NCBI GenBank assembly: GCA_964631275.1
Contig: CAZVWQ010000029.1
Location: 1 to 15,658, forward strand
Direction of reading: 5' to 3'
From: CAZVWQ01 sp964631275
GTDB taxonomy: Bacteria; Patescibacteriota; JACMRA01
DNA: 15,658 nucleotides
Of the stretch, positions 1-7,558 are shown one piece after another; the stretch's first letter is position 1; every line of letters starts with the position of its first letter. Below the pieces are notes generated by a model, which was given only the letters and a program-made list of their open reading frames with translations, searched no databases and was not told the origin of the DNA. A program made the translations under genes and the position numbers.

Positions 1-2
1 AA

Positions 3-468
3 TCTCCTAAAACCAATAGTTACCAATATCTGTTTGTAGCTATAGATGATTTTTCCAGAGAATTGTTTGTAACAATAAAATCTGATAAAACTCAAGTCTC
101 ATCTTCAGAATTCTTATCTCAAGTAATAGAAGAGTGTTCGTATGATATAGAAACATATCTTAACTGATAATGGTACTGAGTACAAAGGTAACTCAGATCA
201 CGAGTTTAATAAACTTGCTACTGAGCATAATATTATACAAAGGTTTACTAAGCCTAAGACACCTAGAACCAATGGTAAAGCTGAGAGAGTTATCAGAACT
301 ATTATGGAAATGTGGCATGATAAGTATGAATTTAAATCTAATCAAGATAGAGAAAGAGAATTAAAAAGATTTGTTAACTTCTACAACCACAGTAAACCCC
401 ATAAAGGAATTGACAATATGACTCCTGTAGAGAAATTAATTGAATACTTCTATCCTAGAGAAATGTAA
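3..468 (+). pseudogene. IS481-type DDE transposase, 3' part, frameshifted
   Basis: This is the C-terminal integrase-core (rve, RNase H-like) part of a transposase that cuts and joins IS ends. Reading from base 3 gives a frame with AIDDFSR (first catalytic Asp, bases 45-50). That frame stops at TGA 165-167. The match continues one base over from about 160 with LTDNGTEY (second Asp, 166-168), PRTNGKAER (catalytic Glu, 283-285) and a C-terminal tail ending at TAA 466-468. All three DDE residues survive, but a single extra base between about 150 and 160 splits the gene. The N-terminal helix-turn-helix part lies off the window. Family assignment rests on the DDF/TDNGTE/GKAER spacing typical of IS481 and related IS3-like elements. 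The frameshift may be genuine decay or a sequencing error. Confidence 0.85.
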
Positions 469-469
469 A

Positions 470-489
470 CAACGCGGGGGAATCTTACA
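470..489. repeat. Candidate right terminal inverted repeat of the IS
   Basis: Immediately after the transposase stop lies a short G-rich block inside otherwise A/T-dominated DNA. On the minus strand it reads TGTAAGATTCCCCCGCGTTG. A terminus starting with TGT and placed a few bases past the transposase stop is usual for IS481/IS3-like elements. The left end is outside the window, so the pairing cannot be verified. Confidence 0.45.
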
Positions 490-917
490 TAAACTATTTT
501 TGCTTGCCAATATAAAAAAAGTATCATACACTAGCCTGAGTCAAAGCTATAGTTACTTTAAACTACAAAGTTTTAGTTAAATACAAATAACTCTTTTATT
601 ACAAATACTTATCTCAAGATTTATTTTGGATTAATCAAGAAACTTAAAAATACCTATTTTTGAACTTTGTTTATTTATAAATCAAAAAGTCATTAGGGTA
701 AGTTAAAGTTGCAATTAAACAGAAAACTAGTCAGAAAATCTTTATTTAATAGAAATTTTGACACATGTTACACAGTAAGTAATCATCTCAAATGCAAATT
801 CAAAAAATCTAAAATATATTTTATAAAAGATTAAAATAGTTATTTTTTAAGCACAAACAAGTTAGTTAAGTATTTATTAAAAAGCTAAATCAAAATAACA
901 AAAACAAAACATTCTGT
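490..917. other. Intergenic stretch without a recognisable gene
   Basis: The stretch is very A/T-rich with stops in all frames and no convincing open frame. No tRNA-like or stable hairpin structure was seen. A promoter for the downstream 831-codon gene must lie here, but I could not pick a convincing -35/-10 pair. The segment just before the ATG at 918 has no Shine-Dalgarno motif. Confidence 0.5.
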
Positions 918-3413
918 ATGAATCAAGAAGACATTCAGAAAATCTCTAAGTTATTAGCCAAGTCAGAAATCACCCCGGAACTATCGGCCTATTGGGAAGA
1001 AAGGTACGTGGATCTTTTGACCAAAGGAATGTTCGAGATTAGTGATAAAACCAAAAAACAAATTCTACAAACCGAATCTATAGAAAGCCCAGCCACTCCT
1101 TTTGGTAGTATTTCTATAATCAAACACTTAGATAGTAATAAAAACCTTAACGAAACCTTGCTCCAAGGAAATATCGAAACAGCTGTCAGGCTTTTAGATA
1201 GTTGTCTAGAAGTTATTTCTTTTAGCCAAAGTGCTAGAGAAATTATATACCAATATCGTAAAATTGGATTAAGTCTTAAAGATTACGAAGAATACCTTAA
1301 ACAAAAGAAAAAATCTTCACAAATAAAAGAAATAGATTATCTAGGTAGTTTAGTTAGCTCTTTTTGTTATAGGGCTTCAGAGTCTCTAGCCGAAGAAAAA
1401 GGTTATTGTCTATCCTGGGAAAAAATCAACAAACATCTCAGACCAAAGCCTTTTGAATACTGGGCTAATCCGATTACTGGAGAGGTCAAAAACGGTTTAG
1501 AATTGAGTGAAGAGTTTAGCCAGGAAATCATGCAAACTAGTGACTTTGAAATTGTACCTAGAAGGAACAGTAATATTTTGCTTTTACCTTCTGACGCCGA
1601 ATGGCAAATCTGGAGTGATAGAGACGAATCCAGTGCCCCTACCCCGATTGATAAAAAATCAATAGGAAAAATACCTGCCAAACCTGAGCTGAAAACAGCT
1701 GAAATTCCATCTCTTACCTCTGCAGAAAAAGAAGAGTCTAGCCCAGACATAATTTTAGAAAAGCCAACAAACCAATTTCAATTTGGTAATCTTGGTCTTG
1801 ATAACACCGCAAATCCAACTTATCAAATCGGCGAATTAGTAACTGTCAAAAACCCTCAAGACACAGAACACAACAAAATCTACCAAGTTATTGATATAGT
1901 CACTCATCCTGATAGGTCGCTTTTTAGATACCGTTTAACTGGTGGTGAAGAAAAACTAAAAAACAGACTTTGGAGCGAAAACGAAATCAAGCCAGCTGAC
2001 CTAAGTCATATTTTAGCTAGGCTAAATGATACAGACAACTACAATGTTAGTCTTTTTCTTAATGCTTTGATAGTTAATGAAAAAAATCAATTTTTGGCCG
2101 AGAAAGTAGAAAATAAATTCATTTTACCAGGTGATAAAATGGATAAAGCCAAAGATCTAAAAGAATCTCTGTTACAAATTCTGACCGATAATTACAACCT
2201 TGTTGCAAGAAAATTTCTAGATGTTTTTGCTGTTCAAGAAATTCGACCAAGTTCTGGTGAGACTGACTTACACCTAGCTTATTACACTATTTTGGATGAC
2301 GATAAAATTCAGGATAATCCTAATTTAACTTGGTTATCTTTTGGTGAATTAAACAAAATGTATTCTACAGATGGAGCTCTAGTTAGAGAATATCTAGACT
2401 TTGTGGATAGACTTAATCAATCAGCTGAAGAGATAGCTGAAGAAAAAGTTAAAGAAAAGCTTAATGAAGAACTAGCAATCTTACCTACAGAAGAGGAAAT
2501 AGAACAAAGAATAGAAAAAGAAATTGCTTTTAGATTGCAAGAGCAAAATCTACAATTATCAAAAAATCAAGAAGAAACAGAAAGCCTTAAGTCTAGAATG
2601 CAAGCCGAATTTGATCAGCAATTGGAGAGTGCTAAGGCCAAAACCAGCAGTCAAAGCCAAGCTACAATAGAATCTCTACAATTAGAACTTGAACAAGCAA
2701 AACAAAAAATTGAAGAAATTAGTAGCCAGCTAGAAGAAGCAAAAAAGGCTATTGATGGATTAAAATTACAAGCTGAAACTTCAAAAAATAAAGAACAAGC
2801 GGCTAAGGAAGAATTAGAAAAAGTCAAGTCAGAATACGAACAAAGAATGAAAAAACTCTTAGCAAACCAATTGGGTAGCCAGCAAGGGTCTGAGCAAGAA
2901 TCTGAAATAATCGACAACTTAGTAGCCGAAACAGAAGGTAGATATAATGCTAAAATCGAAATCAAAGAAAATAAAATTGCGGAGCTAGAAACAGAGATAT
3001 CTAAACTAAAATCTAGATTAAAAAAAAGTAATGCTGTAACTAAGGAAAATACAGACCAATCTCAAAAAATAACTCATTTAGAAGCACAATTAGCCAGAGT
3101 TAAAGAACAGCTAAGAGAGGCTAGATATCAAAGTGCTAACCAAAACGAAAAAGATGCTGAGGCTAGAATCCAAAGAGAAGTTGACCGAAGAACTAAAGAA
3201 GAAAGATCTAGAATAGATAAAGAAATAGCCGAAAAATTAGCTCTCAAACAATCCGAAATCGAGAGAAAAATAAGATTAGAAAACGAATCTAAAATAAGAG
3301 CTGAAGTAGCCAAAAGAATGAGACAAAACCAACAAGCAGTTAAGCCTAATTCTGGTGTAAGTCAACAAATATCTATGCTAAAAATGATGCGTGATCATAA
3401 TAATAAAAAATAA
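918..3413 (+). CDS. Mosaic protein: RNR-like helical segment, SH3-like barrel, degenerate Nudix domain, long coiled coil
   Basis: An 831-residue cytoplasmic protein without signal peptide or membrane segment. Residues about 60-170 resemble the C-terminal part of ribonucleotide reductase large subunits: a GSISIIKHL strand like GSINL in RNR, then ETAVRLLDSCLEVISF, YRKIGLSLKDYEEYL and ASESLAEEKG, matching the RNR order AVRFLDNVID, RKIGLGVMGFAD, ASEELAEERG. No room exists for the catalytic barrel or its cysteines, so reductase activity is not expected. Residues 180-300 are a low-complexity linker. Residues 301-358 (IGELVTVKN...YQVIDI...YRL...WSENEI) look like a small SH3/KOW-type barrel. Residues 375-480 follow the Nudix fold, ending WLSFGEL, but lack the box glutamates. 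From about 500 to 815 the chain is Glu/Lys/Gln-rich coiled coil, probably oligomerising. It starts at ATG 918 and ends at TAA. Its function is unknown; a nucleotide-sensing or scaffold role is an inference only. Confidence 0.85.
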   Translation: MNQEDIQKISKLLAKSEITPELSAYWEERYVDLLTKGMFEISDKTKKQILQTESIESPATPFGSISIIKHLDSNKNLNETLLQGNIETAVRLLDSCLEVISFSQSAREIIYQYRKIGLSLKDYEEYLKQKKKSSQIKEIDYLGSLVSSFCYRASESLAEEKGYCLSWEKINKHLRPKPFEYWANPITGEVKNGLELSEEFSQEIMQTSDFEIVPRRNSNILLLPSDAEWQIWSDRDESSAPTPIDKKSIGKIPAKPELKTAEIPSLTSAEKEESSPDIILEKPTNQFQFGNLGLDNTANPTYQIGELVTVKNPQDTEHNKIYQVIDIVTHPDRSLFRYRLTGGEEKLKNRLWSENEIKPADLSHILARLNDTDNYNVSLFLNALIVNEKNQFLAEKVENKFILPGDKMDKAKDLKESLLQILTDNYNLVARKFLDVFAVQEIRPSSGETDLHLAYYTILDDDKIQDNPNLTWLSFGELNKMYSTDGALVREYLDFVDRLNQSAEEIAEEKVKEKLNEELAILPTEEEIEQRIEKEIAFRLQEQNLQLSKNQEETESLKSRMQAEFDQQLESAKAKTSSQSQATIESLQLELEQAKQKIEEISSQLEEAKKAIDGLKLQAETSKNKEQAAKEELEKVKSEYEQRMKKLLANQLGSQQGSEQESEIIDNLVAETEGRYNAKIEIKENKIAELETEISKLKSRLKKSNAVTKENTDQSQKITHLEAQLARVKEQLREARYQSANQNEKDAEARIQREVDRRTKEERSRIDKEIAEKLALKQSEIERKIRLENESKIRAEVAKRMRQNQQAVKPNSGVSQQISMLKMMRDHNNKK

Positions 3414-3720
3414 ACTGAAACTATACCTATTCTTATGTCGACCTGCATAATAAACTTTTAGGCGAAATTATAGCAATTCCATAGACCAACTAGACACTAA
3501 TCATGTCTATAAAAACCTATTTTTACTGTTAATTAATATTCATTTTATGGGCTCAAAGTTTTATAAATTTGAGTTATGGGACAAGACTGATAAAGAAAAC
3601 ACAGTCAGAAAAACTCACTGAGTAGTAGTTTATAGTATAATAAAAATCATAAAAATAAGTTCAAACTTGGATTAAGTTTAGCCCTAGTATCAGGTTTAAT
3701 TATGGAATAAGAATAACTAA
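3414..3720. other. Convergent intergenic region with repeat copy and weak hairpin
   Basis: This lies between the 3' ends of the mosaic gene (+) and the nuclease gene (-); no gene is seen. A 6-bp stem TAGACA/TGTCTA at 3491-3509 with a 7-base loop, followed by an A/T-rich run, could weakly terminate transcription. A diverged repeat at 3591-3640 has an inverted partner at 13360-13410. Confidence 0.45.
3596..3618 (+). repeat. Intergenic repeat R1, copy a
   Basis: The reverse complement of this 23-base core matches 13383-13405 at 22 of 23 positions. Weaker similarity extends over about 50 bases (3591-3640 versus 13360-13410). Both copies lie downstream of a coding sequence and in the same orientation relative to that upstream gene. 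Confidence 0.7.
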
Positions 3721-4464
3721 TCACCTACATTCCTCAAAATCCCAGATTCCTTTTTTAGTATTTTTTGACTCTTCTTCTAAAGTGCTAAAATTACTATTTT
3801 CTCGATGTTCGTAGTTATCTACTTTAGCTTGACCACTGCTAATCAAAAATTCATTTAAAAACAAACCATCTTGCAAATAGACATAAGCTAAAGTTCTACC
3901 AGTTATGTCTAACCTTCCTAGTTCTGGGTCAAATTCTAAATAAACTAGAGCCTCGTCAAGTAAATCTTTAAAATTTTGGGTTACCTCAGCCCCATTACAA
4001 AATTGATCTTCATTTTCTGAAGCATTTATACCAATCAATCTTATAGTTCCTAAAACCTCAACTTCTATCGTATCTCCATCAATAACCTTAGTAACTTCAA
4101 ATAATCTTTTGTTTTTAGTCGAGTTGCCAAGTTCAGCTATTTGTAAATTATTAATTCTAGATTCTAACAAATCTGCATTATGAGTATCTCTATCAGGTTC
4201 TATTTCAGAGTTAATTTTTTGAGAATTAATAAAGTTATAATTTTCTTCAGTATACCCTAATTCTGCAACCAAAGATTGATAATACTGAAGGGTTACGTCT
4301 TGAGTCCCAGCTACTTCTCCAGGTCTAGAACCAGAGCTAATACCACCAAAAATAGCTATATTAAGTAAAAATATAATAAATAAAGAATATGAAATTACAC
4401 CTGAAGTAACTAAAATCTTATTTAGTTTAGATAATTGCAAGAACTTTTGTTTCCAATTTTTCAT
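3721..4464 (-). CDS. Membrane-anchored thermonuclease-like (SNase) protein
   Basis: A 247-residue protein of the staphylococcal nuclease (SNase/TNase) family, which cuts DNA and RNA in a Ca2+-dependent way. One hydrophobic segment at about residues 16-41 acts as an uncleaved signal anchor. A variable region (42-118) follows, then the SNase domain (119-243) outside the membrane. Visible signature residues are VIDGDT (Asp129 and Asp131, equivalent to D19 and D21 of S. aureus nuclease), IRLIGINASE (Arg142 = R35, Glu150 = E43) and GRTLAYVY (Arg190 = R87). The position equivalent to calcium ligand D40 is Asn147, which may weaken metal binding. Cys156 and Cys246 could form a disulfide. The start is ATG 4464; the TGA stop falls where the family normally ends (GIW plus a few residues). 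A role in degrading or importing environmental DNA is inferred. Confidence 0.88.
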   Translation of the reverse strand: MKNWKQKFLQLSKLNKILVTSGVISYSLFIIFLLNIAIFGGISSGSRPGEVAGTQDVTLQYYQSLVAELGYTEENYNFINSQKINSEIEPDRDTHNADLLESRINNLQIAELGNSTKNKRLFEVTKVIDGDTIEVEVLGTIRLIGINASENEDQFCNGAEVTQNFKDLLDEALVYLEFDPELGRLDITGRTLAYVYLQDGLFLNEFLISSGQAKVDNYEHRENSNFSTLEEESKNTKKGIWDFEECR

Positions 4465-4570
4465 ATTTTTTTAATTTTTTGTTTTTATATTATATTCAAT
4501 TGTGGCTTTTAAGTTATACCCAATCCGTTTACTATAGCCCAAATTTAACTCTTTATAATAGAAATAAATC

Positions 4571-4617
4571 TTTTATTTAAGGTAATTTCTTAACGGATAG
4601 CTACCGTAACGATTAGT
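4571..4617 (+). repeat. Intergenic repeat R3, copy a
   Basis: The first 28 bases match 8859-8886 with two mismatches, including the block TTCTTAACGGAT. Partial similarity continues for about 20 more bases (to about 8907). Both copies lie in non-coding DNA in the same orientation. Confidence 0.65.
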
Positions 4618-4691
4618 CCAAAGGGTGTAAACAGAATTTTTAGTTACTAAAAAAATTACAGATATTCCGATTATTCTAGATATTTTGTTTT

Positions 4692-4744
4692 TATACCCAA
4701 ATCAACTTAAATTAGGACTTTTTGTTTTAGTAATATATTTGCTT
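4692..4744 (+). repeat. Intergenic repeat R2, copy a
   Basis: Starts TATACCCAAATCAAC and ends TTTGCTT. It aligns along its whole length with 6777-6827, which starts TATACTCAAATCAAT and ends ATTGCTT, with scattered substitutions and small gaps. A shorter inverted third copy is at 13438-13464. Confidence 0.65.
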
Positions 4745-4884
4745 AAAAAAATAATAGGTTTTTAAGAGGTAAAAGTTAGTTAGTAACCTCCTTAACACTA
4801 CGCTCGAATTAAAAAAAGTATTTAAGAGTAACGTATAGAGAACTAGGTACAAGTGTTTCTCAAAATTCAGATTTTGGCAAGTAA

Positions 4885-4915
4885 ATAAAAAACACCGCTA
4901 AAATGAAGTAGTGTT
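4885..4915 (-). terminator. Rho-independent terminator after the sugar transferase gene
   Basis: On the minus strand a 9-bp stem AACACTACT/AGCGGTGTT (one mismatch, one G-T pair) encloses a 7-base loop and is followed by a T-rich run. It is 250 bases downstream of the sugar transferase stop, in the right orientation for that gene. It also insulates the nuclease gene further downstream. Confidence 0.6.
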
Positions 4916-5164
4916 GTATAATAAGATAAACTTTGATACCTCTATTGCTTTATAAAAACAGCCAAACAAAGATAGATATTAGAATATGGCTGCTAGAGTA
5001 TTTGTACCCTCTTTAATGTTAGAAGCCTAAAACTTGTTATACTTAATTCGTTTAGTATTACCCTAAATTTAGTCTGGAATGACTATAAAAAATATCAGAC
5101 TCCTTATTAATTTGCTGATTTTAAAATGATTTTTAGGTCATAAAATAAATTGATGGATTTTACT

Positions 5165-6613
5165 TTAGCCTTGGTGCCTGTCAAATATAATTACAAAAGG
5201 AGTTTTTAGAATAATCAGTATATCCATCCAAAAACTCCAGTTTTCCAAATAAAAAGTATCCAAAACTACCTCTTCTTCAAAGCTTAGATCACTTCTGCCA
5301 TTGACTTGAGCTAAGCCTGTGAGGCCTGGTTGAATATTAAGAACTTTATAGTGGTGATTCTGATATTTGGCTACTTCTCGAGGCTGGTGAGGCCTTGGAC
5401 CAACCAAGGATAAGTCCCCTTTTAGAACATTCCAAAATTGAGGTAATTCGTCTAGACTAGTTTTTTCTAAAAATCTACCAACTTTAGTAGCTCTAGGATC
5501 ATCTTTAATTTTATATAATACCGAATCTTTTTTTAGGTTTCTTTTTTTGATTAGCTCTTCTTCGATCTTTAGTTTTTCAAAATCCTCTTCACTAGTACAA
5601 TACTCAATTTTAAGCCTTCTGAATTTTAATACCTTAAAGACTTTCCCATCAGGCCCAACTCTTTCTGATTGATAGAATGCTGGACCTTTAGAATCTATTT
5701 TGATCACAATAGCAATAAGTAAATAGAGCCAGCTAAATATAGTCAAAAACAAAATCGAAAAAATAATATCAAAAACTCTCTTAAGTACTACTTGCCAACC
5801 ATCAAGATTACTGTGAGTTAATTCCAAAAAAACTTTTTTATCAATAATTATAGGTTTTAGGCCAAAAGATTGAAAATCACTAAAACCCTCTGGAGAGAAA
5901 ATAAAACCAACTTTATATCTTTCTGCATAGGCAGCTAAATTGCTATCTATTTTACCTTTACTCCCAAAAATATAAATTTCAGAAACCTCTTTAGATACTA
6001 TTTTTTGTTTAATTTCTTCAAAATTATCTTTGCTAAGCTGAGGATATTGTAAGATTTTACCGATATAGCTATTCTGGCTAATTTTATTTTTTAGAAAGGA
6101 TTTTTTGTCTCCGATGATTAAAATATCAATTTTACCAAGACCAAAATAATAAGCAATCTGCTCAAAAGCCCAGATTAAAGCTCTACTAAGTAAAACAAAA
6201 TATAAAGTTACAAACCCTGCTGTAGCCAATATAAAACGACTAATAGGAACACCTTCTGGTAGAGTTTCTCGATTGTATTCGTTAAAAAAGAAAAAAGTAA
6301 TTACCCCTAATAGGACTAAAGCAATTCCAATAGCCAAATTAATCACTAATTGCCAGGGTTTTTTGCTAGCCGAAATTTGATATAATCCAATAAAAGTGTA
6401 AATAACTACTATACTCAAAGAAACTCCCAAGCTAATAAAAAAATATTCTGCTATAGGAATCCTGTCTAAAGCGTTAAGTTCATTAAACCTATCTTCAAAC
6501 CAATAATACCTTGCAAAATAAACAACCCACATCCCTATAAAAATAGAAACAAAATCAACTACTGGCAAAATTGCAGTTTTCCAAATTTGTCTATATCTAG
6601 GAGTAGAAAGCAT
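5165..6613 (-). CDS. Polyprenyl-phosphate sugar-1-phosphate transferase
   Basis: A 482-residue membrane enzyme of the bacterial sugar transferase family (WbaP/WcaJ/CpsE type). It starts glycan assembly by moving a sugar-1-phosphate from a UDP-sugar to undecaprenyl phosphate. Four N-terminal membrane spans lie at about 13-35, 57-78, 89-110 and 125-147. A CoA-binding-like (Rossmann) soluble domain covers about 160-265. A reentrant helix at 279-303 leads into the catalytic domain. Diagnostic motifs are ERVG (317-320), KFRRLK (330-335, where most members have KFRSM/KFRTM), TSLDELPQFWNVLKGD with the catalytic Asp388-Glu389 pair, LVGPRP, and PGLTGLAQVNGR. The length is normal for the family. It starts at ATG 6613 and has its own terminator; it is divergent from the M16 gene. 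It probably primes a capsule or surface-glycoprotein glycan; the sugar cannot be read from sequence. Confidence 0.95.
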   Translation of the reverse strand: MLSTPRYRQIWKTAILPVVDFVSIFIGMWVVYFARYYWFEDRFNELNALDRIPIAEYFFISLGVSLSIVVIYTFIGLYQISASKKPWQLVINLAIGIALVLLGVITFFFFNEYNRETLPEGVPISRFILATAGFVTLYFVLLSRALIWAFEQIAYYFGLGKIDILIIGDKKSFLKNKISQNSYIGKILQYPQLSKDNFEEIKQKIVSKEVSEIYIFGSKGKIDSNLAAYAERYKVGFIFSPEGFSDFQSFGLKPIIIDKKVFLELTHSNLDGWQVVLKRVFDIIFSILFLTIFSWLYLLIAIVIKIDSKGPAFYQSERVGPDGKVFKVLKFRRLKIEYCTSEEDFEKLKIEEELIKKRNLKKDSVLYKIKDDPRATKVGRFLEKTSLDELPQFWNVLKGDLSLVGPRPHQPREVAKYQNHHYKVLNIQPGLTGLAQVNGRSDLSFEEEVVLDTFYLENWSFWMDILIILKTPFVIIFDRHQG

Positions 6614-6776
6614 TAAGAAAAGAATAAATTTATCAAAATTCTAGGGTAAAATTTTTATTAGTTTATTTTTGCTAATAAAGGCTATTTTTTATTTATATAA
6701 CTTAATTTACTTCCAAAATTTACATTTTTGAATTTTATACTCATAAAAAGCTTCTAAATTCAATTATGTTTAGTAC

Positions 6777-6827
6777 TATACTCAAATCAATTCAAATTAG
6801 AACTTTTTTAGTTTTATATGATTGCTT
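6777..6827 (+). repeat. Intergenic repeat R2, copy b
   Basis: Direct-orientation partner of 4692-4744. The shared core is TATACyCAAATCAAyTyAAATTAG, then a run reading ACTTTTT and GTTTTA and ending TTGCTT. Confidence 0.65.
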
Positions 6828-7108
6828 TTTAATCTTGGTTAGACCTAATTAAAGCTAAAATTTAGATTCTAAAAAAAACTGAAATTTGGTTTGTAGTGAG
6901 TATACTTTCAAATTTGATTATGGAACAGGTGTATTTTTATCTCAAACTTAGTTTTTATAAAAAAAAGAAACTATAATCGAAAACATAAGAAGCCTCAAAA
7001 ACAAACCTCAAAAACAAATAAAGTCTTGTAAAAAAACTCAAGCTTGTAAAGCTTGTATCTTTATTAATATCTTTAGTTTAGAAATAATCTTGTTCCCTAG
7101 TTAGAAAA

Positions 7109-7127
7109 AATAGTCGATTTACCTTTT
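7109..7127 (+). repeat. Left arm of a 19-bp perfect inverted repeat
   Basis: AATAGTCGATTTACCTTTT is the exact reverse complement of 7435-7453; the arms are 307 bases apart. Weaker complementarity continues outward: CTTGTATC at 7052-7059 against GATACAAG at 7503-7510, and ATCTTTA-like blocks. This gives possible arms of about 77 bases. Confidence 0.8.
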
Positions 7128-7434
7128 AAGCAAAAAGTTTTTTTTGACTTTACAATTTTTTTAATCTTATAAATTTTATAAAGTAACTTGTAATTTTTAT
7201 GTTTATACTTAATCTGTTATTTGTTAATCCTTAAAAAAAGCCTGAATCAGAAAACAGCAAAATTTTATTCGTTTTTGTTTGTTTTATATACAAAAAATAG
7301 AATTAATTATATTATTTTATTACTTTTTAGAGTTAATAAGCTTGTCTCAAAATAAGTTAAAAATAACTAGTTTCTCTCTTGAAGTAAACAAAAATTGATT
7401 TTTTTAGTTGAATTAGTAGTTTTTACCGTAAATA

Positions 7435-7453
7435 AAAAGGTAAATCGACTATT
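7435..7453 (-). repeat. Right arm of the 19-bp perfect inverted repeat
   Basis: The exact reverse complement of 7109-7127. The weaker outward extension of this arm (to about 7511) overlaps the predicted promoter of the M16 peptidase gene. Confidence 0.8.
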
Positions 7454-7490
7454 ACTTTTTTATTTATTTAGTCAAAAAAATTAAAGATTT

Positions 7491-7518
7491 TTGAAAGGTT
7501 TTGATACAAGACTATTAA
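7491..7518 (+). promoter_or_regulatory. Predicted promoter of the M16 peptidase gene
   Basis: TTGAAA (7491-7496) and TATTAA (7513-7518) are separated by 16 bases, close to sigma-70 consensus. They would give a leader of roughly 30 bases before ATG 7559. In DNA this A/T-rich such pairs arise by chance, so support is moderate. Confidence 0.4.
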
Positions 7519-7558
7519 ATCTTTTTATTTGATAATCAAACTTAACTTATTAAAAATA

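Larger units (their letters stand above)
4465..5164. other. 700-bp intergenic region with repeats and a terminator
   Basis: No gene is recognisable between the nuclease start and the sugar transferase stop (both minus strand). It holds one copy each of intergenic repeats R2 and R3 and a hairpin terminator at 4885-4915. Two further look-alike segments start TTATAC at about 4514 and 5038 and share a CAAATTTA/TAAATTTA block, suggesting another diverged repeat pair. Upstream of the nuclease ATG the minus strand has TATAAT about 28 bases before the start, without a good -35. Confidence 0.5.
6614..7558. other. 945-bp divergent intergenic region with a long-range inverted repeat
   Basis: No coding frame is convincing. 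It contains R2 copy b (6777-6827), a 13-bp tandem duplication CCTCAAAAACAAA at 6993-7018, a 9-bp tandem duplication AAGCTTGTA at 7040-7057, a perfect 19-bp inverted repeat (7109-7127 and 7435-7453), and a likely promoter for the downstream gene. For a divergent region it is unusually long; a small RNA or relic mobile element is possible. Confidence 0.55.

Noticed and set aside
170..364. 64-codon open frame on the plus strand
   Set aside because: Out of frame with the transposase, whose DDE motifs are read in the neighbouring frame over the same bases.
1403..3313. Several minus-strand open frames of 60-115 codons
   Set aside because: They are antisense to the 831-codon gene; their Ser/Leu-rich, low-complexity products are what the complement of an acidic or coiled-coil gene gives.
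4961..5030. Very short open frame starting ATGGCTGCT near 4985
   Set aside because: Only 14 codons, with no ribosome binding site or conserved content.
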